This document shows positions 52,512-60,694 of a DNA stretch of 64,000 bases, in pieces. The notes beneath the pieces were generated by a model. That model did not search any database and was not told where the DNA came from. It saw only the letters and a program-made list of their open reading frames with translations. Source of the DNA: Roseimaritima sediminicola (GTDB lineage Bacteria; Planctomycetota; Planctomycetia; Pirellulales; Pirellulaceae). The stretch covers positions 26,717 to 90,716 of the forward strand of contig NZ_WIAD01000021.1 in NCBI RefSeq assembly GCF_009618275.1. Reading direction: 5' to 3'. How positions within the stretch are numbered: position 1 is the first letter of the stretch; each line of letters opens with the position of its first letter. Made by a program: the position numbers and the translations under genes.

Positions 52512-54434
52512 ATGTGTGGCATCACCGGTGCGGTTTGGAATCGTCCTGAATTGGCGATCGATGCGCCGCGGCTGCGGGCGATGACCGATGCAATCCGCCA
52601 TCGCGGACCCGATGAGGAAGGTTTTCATAGCGACACGCTGCGCCGTGACCCGGCCGGCGACGTGCCGGGCGTGGCGCTGGGGTTTCGGCGGTTGAGCATC
52701 ATCGATCTCGAAGGAGCCCACCAACCGCTGGCCAACGAAGACCAGACCAAGTGGATGGTGTTCAACGGCGAGATCTACAACTTCGCCACCCTGCGGCGAC
52801 GTTTGGAAGGCGCCGGGCACCGCTTTCGCACCGACGGCGACGGCGAATCGATCCTGCATCTGTACGAAGACCTCGGCACCGAGTGTTTTGCGCACCTGAA
52901 CGGGATGTTCGCGGTCGCGATTTGGGACGCGACGCGCCGGCAACTGGTCCTGGCCCGCGATCGACTTGGCCAAAAACCTTTGTACTACGCTGTCCACGAA
53001 GGACGGCTGCTGTTCGGCAGCGAACTGAAATGCTTTGCCCAGATCCCCGGCGTGCTGCAGTCGATCGACCCGGCGGCGATCGACGAGTTCCTGACTTACC
53101 AGTACGTGCCCTATCCCAACACGATCTGGAAGGGGGTGCACAAAGTTTCGCCGGGCCAGTTCGTCGTCTACCGCGATGGCCAACTGCGCACCGAGGACTA
53201 CTGGGATTTTCGTCCCGACCGCGAGCTGCCCATCGGCCGGGCCGAAGCGGCCGAGCGGCTGCGGGAGTTGTTGAGCGATTCGGTGCGGCTGCGGTTGCAG
53301 GCGGACGTGCCGCTGGGCGCGTTCCTTTCCGGCGGCATCGATTCCTCCTTGATGGTGGCGCTGGCCCAGCAGCAACGCAGCGATCCGATCCAGACGTTCA
53401 GCATCGGGTTTCCCAACAAAGAGTTCGACGAGACGCATCACGCCCAGGCCGTCGCCGACGCCCTAAAGACGCGGCACACTCGCTTTGAAGTGACTCCCGA
53501 TGGCGTCGACATCATCGACAAACTGGTCTGGCATTACGACGAACCGTTCGGCGATTCCAGCGCGATCCCCACCTGGTATCTGTCGGAGTTGACTCGGCGC
53601 GAAGTCACCGTGGCGCTGTCGGGCGACGGCGGCGACGAGCTGTTCGCCGGCTACGAACGCTACCAGGCGTTGTGGCTCAGCCGAAAGATCCACCAGTGCC
53701 TGCCGCTGCACCGCATTCCCGGCATCTCGCTGATCCAGCGGCTGCCCGATTCGCGTCGCCGCCGCAGCGTGATCCGTCGCGGCAAACGCTTTCTGGAAGC
53801 GATCAACCAGGAGGACGCGCGTCGCTATCTGAACTGGTTGCAGATCTTTCCGGAGTCGCTGCGGGCCGAGCTGTACGCCGACGATTTTGTGCCCGAGTTA
53901 CCCGACGAGGACCCCTTCGAGTTTCTGCATGCGGCGTGGCAACGCTCGGCGGGCCGCGACGTCGTGACCCGTGCTTCGCTGGCCGACCTGTTGACCTACA
54001 TCCCCTGTGATTTGATGACCAAGGTCGACGTCGCTTCGATGGCTCATGGGCTGGAGGTCCGCCAACCGATGCTGGACTATCGCGTGGTCGAATGGGCCGC
54101 GTCGCTGCCGGTGAAGCTGAAGTTTCGCGGCCGTCGCGGCAAGCTGTTGCTGCGGGATGCGTTTGGATCGGAGATCCCCAAACAGATCTGGACGCGGCCC
54201 AAGATGGGGTTTGGGGTGCCCATCTCGGATTGGTTCCGCAACGAGCTGAAACCGATGGTTCACGACCTGTTGCTGGATCCCGAGGCCCGGTGTTTGCAGT
54301 TTTTCCGCGGAGACGCGATCGGCGAACTGGTCCGCCAGCACGAGACCAACCAACAGAACCACGCGTATCGCCTGTGGAACCTCTTGTTCCTGGAAAAATG
54401 GCTGCGACGGTGGGCCAGTGAAACGTCGGGGTAA
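52512..54434 (+). CDS. asnB: Asparagine synthase (glutamine-hydrolysing)
   Basis: A 640-residue protein. Cys2 of MCGITGAVW is the N-terminal amidotransferase nucleophile. The glutaminase domain continues with AIRHRGPDEEG and VFNGEIYNF, and with WDATRRQLVLARDRLGQKPL at the domain border. The synthetase domain has the pyrophosphate loop GAFLSGGIDSSLMVAL, VALSGDGGDELFAGYERY and LEVRQPMLDYRVVEWA. It makes asparagine from aspartate, ATP and glutamine, or, as often in this genome type, amidates sugars or peptides in exopolysaccharide clusters. The isolated position next to glgC does not decide. The stop is followed by 199 bp to glgC. Confidence 0.93.
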   Translation: MCGITGAVWNRPELAIDAPRLRAMTDAIRHRGPDEEGFHSDTLRRDPAGDVPGVALGFRRLSIIDLEGAHQPLANEDQTKWMVFNGEIYNFATLRRRLEGAGHRFRTDGDGESILHLYEDLGTECFAHLNGMFAVAIWDATRRQLVLARDRLGQKPLYYAVHEGRLLFGSELKCFAQIPGVLQSIDPAAIDEFLTYQYVPYPNTIWKGVHKVSPGQFVVYRDGQLRTEDYWDFRPDRELPIGRAEAAERLRELLSDSVRLRLQADVPLGAFLSGGIDSSLMVALAQQQRSDPIQTFSIGFPNKEFDETHHAQAVADALKTRHTRFEVTPDGVDIIDKLVWHYDEPFGDSSAIPTWYLSELTRREVTVALSGDGGDELFAGYERYQALWLSRKIHQCLPLHRIPGISLIQRLPDSRRRRSVIRRGKRFLEAINQEDARRYLNWLQIFPESLRAELYADDFVPELPDEDPFEFLHAAWQRSAGRDVVTRASLADLLTYIPCDLMTKVDVASMAHGLEVRQPMLDYRVVEWAASLPVKLKFRGRRGKLLLRDAFGSEIPKQIWTRPKMGFGVPISDWFRNELKPMVHDLLLDPEARCLQFFRGDAIGELVRQHETNQQNHAYRLWNLLFLEKWLRRWASETSG

Positions 54435-54633
54435 CCGTCCTCGTCCCACCCCCTCAGGTCTTTCGGCGACGCCACGGCGGTGATGTTTTACGGTTGCTTT
54501 TCTGGTATCAATGGTGGTTGGTAAACCTGCTGGCCGATACCAGTCGTCGAGACCGGTTTCGTCTTCGGGCTGGTTTCGCCATGAGATTTTGAGCACGGGT
54601 AAGACTCTCAGAGGATCATTCCAAGGATCGGCC

Positions 54634-55893
54634 ATGCAGGACACCGTGACGGTCATTCTGGCGGGCGGACGCGGATCGCGTTTGGAACCGCTGACCCGGG
54701 ATCGCGCCAAACCCGCGGTCCCCTTTGGCGGTTTGTACCGCATCATCGATTTCGCGCTCTCCAATTGCTTGAACAGCGGGATGCGGAAATTGCTGGTGCT
54801 GACCCAGTACAAGGCGCAGAGCCTGGACCGGCATATCAGCGTCGCCTGGCGAAATTATTTTTGCCGCGAGTTGAATGAGTTTATCGACGTGGTGCCGCCC
54901 CAGCAGCGGATCGCCGATACCTGGTACAAGGGCACCGCCGACGCGGTGTATCAGAACATCTATGCGATCGAACGCGAACGGCCCGAGCACGTGGTCGTCC
55001 TGGCGGGCGACCATATCTACAAGATGAACTACCGCGCGATGGTGGACTTTCATCGCTCTCAGAACGCCGACATCACGGTCGGTGCGCTGCGGGCCACGGT
55101 CGAGGAGGCCAAGCAGTTCGGGGTGATGCAGATCAATGAAGACCAACGCATCGTGGGTTTTCAAGAAAAACCGTCCCAGCCGCGGAGCATTCCGGGCGAG
55201 CCCGACGTGTGTCTCGCTTCGATGGGCATCTATGTCTTCAAAGCCCGGTTCTTGTTTGAACAGTTGTGCCGCGACGCCACGATCGAAGACAGTCGCCACG
55301 ACTTTGGCGCCGACCTGATCCCTTCGTCGATCGATACCCACCGTGTGTTCGCGTTTCCGTTTCGCGATGAGAACCGCGATGCCACGGGCGACGTGAAACG
55401 GGATGCTTACTGGCGGGACGTGGGCACCTTGGACGCCTATTTCGAAGCCAATATGGACCTGATCCATGTGGATCCCCAGCTGAATCTGTACGACACGGCT
55501 TGGCCCATTCGCGGCTTCCAGCCCAACGTGCCGCCGCCGAAATTTGTGTTCGGCAGCGAGGAACCGGGCCCGGGCGGCCAGCCGCAGCGGCGCGGCGAAG
55601 CGCTCGATTCGATCGTCTGCCAGGGAGCCATCTGCAGCGGCGGCAGCGTCCGCCGCAGCATCATCGGGCCCGAGGTGCGCGTTAATAGCTTCGCAACCGT
55701 CGAAGACAGCATATTGTTCGAAGGCGTTAATATCGGACGCCATGCAAAGATTCGCCGAGCGATCATCGATAAAGGAGTGCGTATCCCGCCGGGCATGGAA
55801 ATCGGCTACGATCTGGAATTGGATCGCAGCCGGGGTTTCGGGATCAGTCCGGGAGGAGTTGTCGTGATCGCTCGTGGAGAACGCGTCGATTAG
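54634..55893 (+). CDS. glgC: Glucose-1-phosphate adenylyltransferase
   Basis: A 419-residue ADP-glucose pyrophosphorylase, the committed step of glycogen synthesis. ATG 54634 starts MQDTVTVILAGGRGSRLEPL with TRDRAKPAVPFGGLYRIIDF, the N-terminal nucleotide-binding signature. Further landmarks are WYKGTADAVYQN, HVVVLAGDHIYKMNY, FQEKPSQPR, YWRDVGTLDAYFEANMDL and a C-terminal left-handed beta helix (SVRRSIIGPEVRVNSF). A longer open frame upstream (to 54511) lacks similarity. Length is typical, and glgA/glgB are not nearby. Confidence 0.95.
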   Translation: MQDTVTVILAGGRGSRLEPLTRDRAKPAVPFGGLYRIIDFALSNCLNSGMRKLLVLTQYKAQSLDRHISVAWRNYFCRELNEFIDVVPPQQRIADTWYKGTADAVYQNIYAIERERPEHVVVLAGDHIYKMNYRAMVDFHRSQNADITVGALRATVEEAKQFGVMQINEDQRIVGFQEKPSQPRSIPGEPDVCLASMGIYVFKARFLFEQLCRDATIEDSRHDFGADLIPSSIDTHRVFAFPFRDENRDATGDVKRDAYWRDVGTLDAYFEANMDLIHVDPQLNLYDTAWPIRGFQPNVPPPKFVFGSEEPGPGGQPQRRGEALDSIVCQGAICSGGSVRRSIIGPEVRVNSFATVEDSILFEGVNIGRHAKIRRAIIDKGVRIPPGMEIGYDLELDRSRGFGISPGGVVVIARGERVD

Positions 55894-55958
55894 CGGTGGC
55901 TGTAGGCGACCTGCTCGCTCCTGTCCAACTTGAATGACCAAGGCGAAGGAGCACGCTC

Positions 55959-56876
55959 GTGATCACAGGCAACCTGATTCTGTTTGCGGTCGGTGCCGGT
56001 TTGGCCGCCGCGCTGTTGGCCGTCGGTGGGCTGGCCGGGTTTCGCCTCGGCGTGCGGCGGCAAGCTCAAGACGGCGGGGTCGACCGCCAGCGGTTGTTGA
56101 GGTTGCTTCAGGAACTGGGCACGTGGACCAGCGAGTACTCGGGAAACGTGTCGCGTTATCAGGACCAGTTGGGCGCGCTTTCCAAGGTGGTCGACAGCGA
56201 TGACGGACCCTCCAGGCCCCAGGTTATGGTGGTCCTGGAAGAGATCATGCGAACCAACCAGGATCTGAAGCAGCGTCTGGATGCGGCCGAGCTGCAACTG
56301 GACAAGCAGACCCGGCAGATCGAGAGCTATCTGAGCGAAGCCCGCACCGACGCGTTGACCGGTTTAGCCAACCGCAGGGCATTTGATCAACGTTTGGAAG
56401 AGTTGTTCGGCGCTTACGTCAAAGGCAACGGTCGATCCTTCGTGTTGGCCCTGATCGATATCGATCACTTTAAAAAGATCAACGACCAGTACGGGCATCA
56501 GGCCGGCGACGACGTCCTGCGACAGGTGGCTTCGGCGATCGCCGCCCAGATCGAAGGCAGCTATCTGGTGGCTCGCTTTGGCGGCGAGGAGTTCGCGGTG
56601 CTGCTGCCCACGCCCCTGCGGCTGGCAGCCGAGCGAGCGGACAAGATGCGCAAAGCCATCGCCGCGGAAAGTCTCGTCGCCGACGGCCAAGCGATCGGGG
56701 TGTCGATCAGCGTCGGGCTGAGCGAGCTGCGCGAAGACCCCAGCACCGCCCCGCTGGTCCGCCGCGCCGACGAAGCCCTCTATGCCGCCAAGGACATGGG
56801 CCGCAACCGCGTCTACTATCACGACGGAACCGCCCCCGCCCTGGTGGGCGCCCCGGAAGTCGCTTCGGAAGCTTAA
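55959..56876 (+). CDS. Membrane-anchored GGDEF diguanylate cyclase
   Basis: A 305-residue protein starting at GTG 55959 with one N-terminal transmembrane helix (LILFAVGAGLAAALLAVGGL). A helical linker (about residues 35-130) contains coiled-coil sequence (LKQRLDAAELQLDKQTRQIE). The GGDEF domain has DALTGLANRRAFDQRLEELF, LIDIDHFKKINDQYGH and the active-site FGGEEFAVLLP. GGEEF is catalytically competent for cyclic di-GMP synthesis. No clear RxxD inhibitory site is noted. It is convergent with the downstream esterase gene, with a palindromic hairpin element between their ends. Confidence 0.9.
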   Translation: MITGNLILFAVGAGLAAALLAVGGLAGFRLGVRRQAQDGGVDRQRLLRLLQELGTWTSEYSGNVSRYQDQLGALSKVVDSDDGPSRPQVMVVLEEIMRTNQDLKQRLDAAELQLDKQTRQIESYLSEARTDALTGLANRRAFDQRLEELFGAYVKGNGRSFVLALIDIDHFKKINDQYGHQAGDDVLRQVASAIAAQIEGSYLVARFGGEEFAVLLPTPLRLAAERADKMRKAIAAESLVADGQAIGVSISVGLSELREDPSTAPLVRRADEALYAAKDMGRNRVYYHDGTAPALVGAPEVASEA

Positions 56877-56887
56877 GGCATGTGCCC

Positions 56888-56915
56888 GTAGCCAAACTCT
56901 GGCGAGTTCAGCTAC
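56888..56915. repeat. Stop-anchored hairpin element, copy F (extended palindrome)
   Basis: A minus-strand copy whose TAG (plus-strand CTA 56912-56914) is the stop of the esterase gene. Inner stem AACTC/GAGTT has the TGGC loop in plus orientation. Here an outer stem GTAGC (56888-56892) / GCTAC (56911-56915) extends the palindrome. It lies between two convergent genes. Confidence 0.78.
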
Positions 56916-57787
56916 CGTACGGTTTGCTTGATCCACTTGAGCACCTCGGTTTGCCAGGCGTCCCACATGGGGCCTTGGTAGCCGTTCAGGCCGTGGCCGC
57001 CCGAGGCCAGCTCCAGCAACCGGCTCGGTACGCCGTGCCGCTCGAGCGCCGCCTGCATGCGGCGGCTGTGCTCGATCACCACGACTTTGTCGTCGATCGC
57101 GTGCGTCAGAAACATCGGCGGTGTGGCGGCCGTGACCCGCAGCTCGCTGGAGTAGCGTTGGCGAAGTTCTTGCGGCGCGTCTTCGCCGAGCAGCCGCGTG
57201 CGCGAGCCCGTGTGGGCCAGCTCGCCCATGCTGATCACCGGGTACACCAAGACCGCGAAATCCGGACGGCTGCTCACTCGAGCGATCGGGTCGGTCGCCG
57301 CCGGGTCGCCGTCGTCGAACTGGGTCGCTGCGGTGGAAGCCAAGTGGCCGCCGGCGGAGAAGCCGATGATGCCGATGCGGTTGGGCCGAACGTCCCACTC
57401 TTCCGCCGTGGCCCGTACCGTGCGAATCGCCCGCTGGGCATCGGCCAGAGGGACCGCCGCTCGGCCTCGGGGCAGACGATACTCCAGCACCACGCCGGTG
57501 ATGCCATGACGGTTCAACCACCGCGCGATGCCGTGGCCTTCCTGCTCGGTCACCAGCCCGCGGTAACCGCCGCCGGGACAGATGACCATCGCCGTCCCGG
57601 ACGGTGCGTCGGGGTGGTGGACGGTGATCCAGGGGCCGGCTCCATCGGCCGCTTTGTCGAACTGCGGCCCAGCACCCTCCGGCCACAGCGGCACGCGTGA
57701 CGGCGACGACTCCGCCGCCGGCTCCGCGTCGGCCGACCAAGCGGATGGGACGAGCAGCAGCACACACGCCAGGAGGGCAAAACGCAT
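56912..57787 (-). CDS. Secreted alpha/beta hydrolase (acetyl-xylan-esterase-like)
   Basis: A 291-residue protein with signal peptide MRFALLACVLLLVPSAWSA from ATG 57787. The oxyanion loop is MVICPGGGYRGLVTEQEG, the nucleophile elbow GIIGFSAGGHLASTAA (GFSAGG), the acid is in FLTHAIDDKVVVIEHSRRM, and the catalytic His is in LASGGHGLNGY. It resembles prolyl-oligopeptidase-like and acetyl-xylan esterases that act on extracellular polysaccharides. It sits 32 bp downstream of the POT transporter gene on the same strand. The stop codon is part of a hairpin element. Confidence 0.88.
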   Translation of the reverse strand: MRFALLACVLLLVPSAWSADAEPAAESSPSRVPLWPEGAGPQFDKAADGAGPWITVHHPDAPSGTAMVICPGGGYRGLVTEQEGHGIARWLNRHGITGVVLEYRLPRGRAAVPLADAQRAIRTVRATAEEWDVRPNRIGIIGFSAGGHLASTAATQFDDGDPAATDPIARVSSRPDFAVLVYPVISMGELAHTGSRTRLLGEDAPQELRQRYSSELRVTAATPPMFLTHAIDDKVVVIEHSRRMQAALERHGVPSRLLELASGGHGLNGYQGPMWDAWQTEVLKWIKQTVR

Positions 57788-57819
57788 GACAGGATTCCAG
57801 GGCAGGGCAGACGGGGGGT

Positions 57820-59853
57820 TCAGTCGATGCCGTGCATCATGCGATGCAGGACACCGTTCAAGAGAATCAGGATGACTCCCGCGCCGATCGGAATCAAGGT
57901 AAAGATCATGAAGAAGCCCCACAGGGCATACTGTTCGGCAATCTGGTCGATGAAGCTGCCGGTCAGGCCGGCGGCGAAATTCGCGATGAAGTTGGCGACG
58001 AACCAGATGCCGAACATCAGTCCGACCAACCGAGCCGGAGCTAGTTTGCTGACATAGGACAGACCCACCGGCGAGATGCACAATTCGCCCAGCGTGTGGA
58101 ACAGATAGGCCAGGATCAACCAAACCATGCTGACCTGCGCCACCTTGGCTCCGGCTTCGATACCCAGCGATCCGAACGACAGCGCGCCGAACCCGATGCC
58201 CAACAGGATCAGGCCGAGGGCAAACTTGATGGGGCCGCTGCGGATGATGTTCATTTCCCAGAACCGCGAGAAGAACGGCGCGAAGACGATGATGTAGAAG
58301 GAATTCAGGATTCCAAACCACGACGCCGGCACCTCGACTTCGTCGTCGGCCAGGCGTTGGACCGTGCCCACGACTGTTTCTTCTTCCGTCCCATCGGCCA
58401 ACTCGATCTGGTCGGTGACCATCAACTGCACCCGTTCACCCTCCTTGAGTTCGCTTTCCGCCGGCAGCAACAGGTGATGCGTCAGTTCGGTGCCGTCGAG
58501 CGCCTGCATGCGAAGTTCGGTGCTGCGGTTGGTTTTCCAGAACAGTCCCCGCGCCTGTTCTTCTTCGATCGGAGCGATTGTGGTTTCGAAATGAGCCGCG
58601 ATCCGGTTGCCATCGCCATCGCGAATCATGCCGTCGGCAACCCGGTGGTCGCGATAGGATTCGGCTTCGGGATCGTACAGTTCCACGTTCTTGTTGTAGG
58701 TCAACCGAATCTCGTCGCCCGAGGCATAGGTCTGAGTGGTTCGTACTTTGGTCGTCTGAGCGATGCCCGTGATGTCGGTGTAGCGGACGATGTAGCTCTT
58801 GGTTTTAAAGTCGTTTTGAATCAACCAGATGGCGATGCCCCAGATGATGACAAAGCTGAGGCCCAGGCACAGGTTTGACAGCGTGTACTGCGAAAACGTG
58901 ACGCGAAACAGCAGGAACAGCACCCAGGTGACAACCATCAAGGGCAGGACCGTCAGCAGCGTGTTGGCGATCTTGTAGGTGGTCGCCGCGCCGCCCTCGA
59001 GCACGCGATCGGTGTAGTCGGCGGCGAAGATCGTCATCGAACCGCCGGCCTGCTCGAAAGCCCACCAGAAAAAGATGGTGAAGAAGGCGAAGACCATGAT
59101 CACAAAAACCCGGTCTCGCTGGACGTGCCGCGGCGCTTCCTCGACGCCGTCTTCGCCCGCCTGCTCCGGCTTCGCGGCGGCTTCGGCTCGGCTTTCCTCC
59201 GCGCTCTTGGGACGCTTGCCCAGTTCACCGAAGATGTTCTGAGCAAAGTAAAACTGCACCATACCCAGGAACATGAAGATGCCCGCCAAGCCGAAGCCGT
59301 AACGCCAACCCACTTTCTCGCCGATGTAGCCGCACAGCAAAATCCCCAGGAAGGCTCCGGCATTGATGCCCATGTAAAAGATCGTATAGGCCGCGTCCCG
59401 CTTGTCGCTATCGCGCTGGTACAACTGGCCCACGATCGACGAGATGTTGGGTTTGAATAGGCCGTTACCGAGGATCAGGCAAACCAGCCCGGTGTAGAAG
59501 CTCAGCACCGTCTCCAGAGCCATGCTGGCGTGACCGATCGTCATGATCAGGGCTCCCAAGACGACGGCCAGGCGATAGCCCAGCAGTTTGTCCGCCAGGA
59601 TGCCGCCGAAAATCGGCGTCACGTACACCAAGCCGGTATAGAACGCGTACAGCTGCAGCGCTTCGGCACGTCCCCAGCCCCAGCCTTCTTCGAACAGACT
59701 GGCCGTCAGGAACAGGACCAACAAAGCCCGCATCCCGTAGTACGAGAATCGCTCCCACATCTCGGTAAAAAACAGCACGAACAGGCCGGGCTGGTGATGC
59801 AGGATCAAGCGATTCTGGGAAGCGATTTCCGGCGCGGAAGCAGACGTACTCAT
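57820..59853 (-). CDS. POT family proton-dependent peptide transporter with large insertion
   Basis: A 677-residue member of the PTR2/POT family. The N-terminal family motif FVLFFTEMWERFSYYGMRAL contains the ExxER-type sequence (EMWERFSYYG). Other marks are GGILADKLLGYR, GNGLFKPNISSIVGQLY and FYMGINAGAFLGILLCGYIG, and the C-terminal helices GELCISPVGLSYVSKLAP are clear. About 165 soluble, beta-rich residues (from YIVRYTDITGIAQTTKVRT to about VEVPASWFG) are inserted between the mid and C-terminal helices, making the protein longer than the usual 450-500 residues. It imports di- or tripeptides with protons. The insert is of unknown function and probably extracytoplasmic or cytoplasmic-lid. Confidence 0.9.
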   Translation of the reverse strand: MSTSASAPEIASQNRLILHHQPGLFVLFFTEMWERFSYYGMRALLVLFLTASLFEEGWGWGRAEALQLYAFYTGLVYVTPIFGGILADKLLGYRLAVVLGALIMTIGHASMALETVLSFYTGLVCLILGNGLFKPNISSIVGQLYQRDSDKRDAAYTIFYMGINAGAFLGILLCGYIGEKVGWRYGFGLAGIFMFLGMVQFYFAQNIFGELGKRPKSAEESRAEAAAKPEQAGEDGVEEAPRHVQRDRVFVIMVFAFFTIFFWWAFEQAGGSMTIFAADYTDRVLEGGAATTYKIANTLLTVLPLMVVTWVLFLLFRVTFSQYTLSNLCLGLSFVIIWGIAIWLIQNDFKTKSYIVRYTDITGIAQTTKVRTTQTYASGDEIRLTYNKNVELYDPEAESYRDHRVADGMIRDGDGNRIAAHFETTIAPIEEEQARGLFWKTNRSTELRMQALDGTELTHHLLLPAESELKEGERVQLMVTDQIELADGTEEETVVGTVQRLADDEVEVPASWFGILNSFYIIVFAPFFSRFWEMNIIRSGPIKFALGLILLGIGFGALSFGSLGIEAGAKVAQVSMVWLILAYLFHTLGELCISPVGLSYVSKLAPARLVGLMFGIWFVANFIANFAAGLTGSFIDQIAEQYALWGFFMIFTLIPIGAGVILILLNGVLHRMMHGID

Positions 59854-60370
59854 AGCAAACCTGTAGCGACTGCCGGCTGCGAACGCAAACAGGCCGTCTG
59901 AGACGAGCGAGGGCTCGTCGAACGGCCGTCGGCAGAAGTTAAAAGACGGGAAGTGGGGTGTGGGGCGACTCAGTGTACCTCAGGCAAAGCTTTGCCAGGT
60001 AGACCGATTCGCCGTGGCTCACCTTGGGGGCAAAGCCCCTGTTTCTCGGGGGAAATGGCGGGGTGGAGGTGTTCTGTGAACAACCACGCTGTCCGGATTG
60101 CCACCAATAAGGGGCTGCTGTACAGTCTGGTTTCCGCCCTTAAAACCACAGGTTACGGCCATTGCGTTTTTTTGGTCCGGCCTTTGCATCTATAGGCATC
60201 GTGTCGATTGGTGGTCGCCGCCTCGATCACCTTTCGGCCCGCGGCGGCGTCTGCGGACGCCGTCGCGTTTTTTTTGCGCTCCTCCTGCGCAGCAAACCCG
60301 TCAGTAAACGCTCATAATGGGCGACTGATCACGGACGTTTGCAGCTCGATTCCCAATCGCAGGTGAAGGT
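59854..60370. other. Intergenic region with a terminator and a possible short RNA
   Basis: No coding sequence is convincing. GGCAAAGCTTTGCC (59982-59995) is a perfect 14-bp palindrome, and GGGGCAAAGCCCC near 60028-60040 is a small hairpin. A strong terminator closes at 60241-60276, though no plus-strand gene lies before it, so it may end a short RNA starting within 59950-60190 or be read from the other strand's leader. Confidence 0.4.
60241..60276 (+). terminator. Rho-independent terminator without an upstream gene
   Basis: Stem GCGGCGGCGTC with GACGCCGTCGC, loop TGCG, followed by GTTTTTTTT. It is well formed and on the plus strand, about 95 bp before the carboxymuconolactone-decarboxylase-like gene. 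Confidence 0.7.
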
Positions 60371-60694
60371 GTGAAAATCCCCAAGCGATACCAGCAGATG
60401 CATGAGCACTACCCCCAGTTCATGCAAGCCTACGAAGCCATGGGGCAAGCCGCGCGCGAGGCCGGGCCACTGAATGAGCGCGAAGTCGCGCTGGTGAAGT
60501 TGGCCATTTCGTTGGGCGCCGGCCTCGAGGGCGCCGCCCACTCTCACTGCCGCAAAGCCCTCGAAGCGGGCTGCACGCCGGACGACCTTCGGCAGGTGGC
60601 GCTATTGAGCGCGCCGACGATCGGTTTTCCGACGATGATGCGGGCGCGGTCGTGGGTCGAGGACGTGCTGGAGAAAGCCGAAGCGGATGGTTGA
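60371..60694 (+). CDS. Carboxymuconolactone decarboxylase family protein
   Basis: A 107-residue protein (GTG 60371, GGTGAAGG upstream) of the CMD/AhpD-like helical family: MHEHYPQFMQAYEAMGQAAR, LNEREVALVKLAISLGAGLE, then AAHSHCRKALEAGCTPDDLR. The usual AhpD CxxC is reduced to HSHC, leaving Cys and His residues that could still act in peroxidase or decarboxylase chemistry. It overlaps the MobA-MoeA gene by 8 bp, so the two are translationally coupled. A link to molybdoenzymes is inferred from this only. Confidence 0.87.
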   Translation: MKIPKRYQQMHEHYPQFMQAYEAMGQAAREAGPLNEREVALVKLAISLGAGLEGAAHSHCRKALEAGCTPDDLRQVALLSAPTIGFPTMMRARSWVEDVLEKAEADG

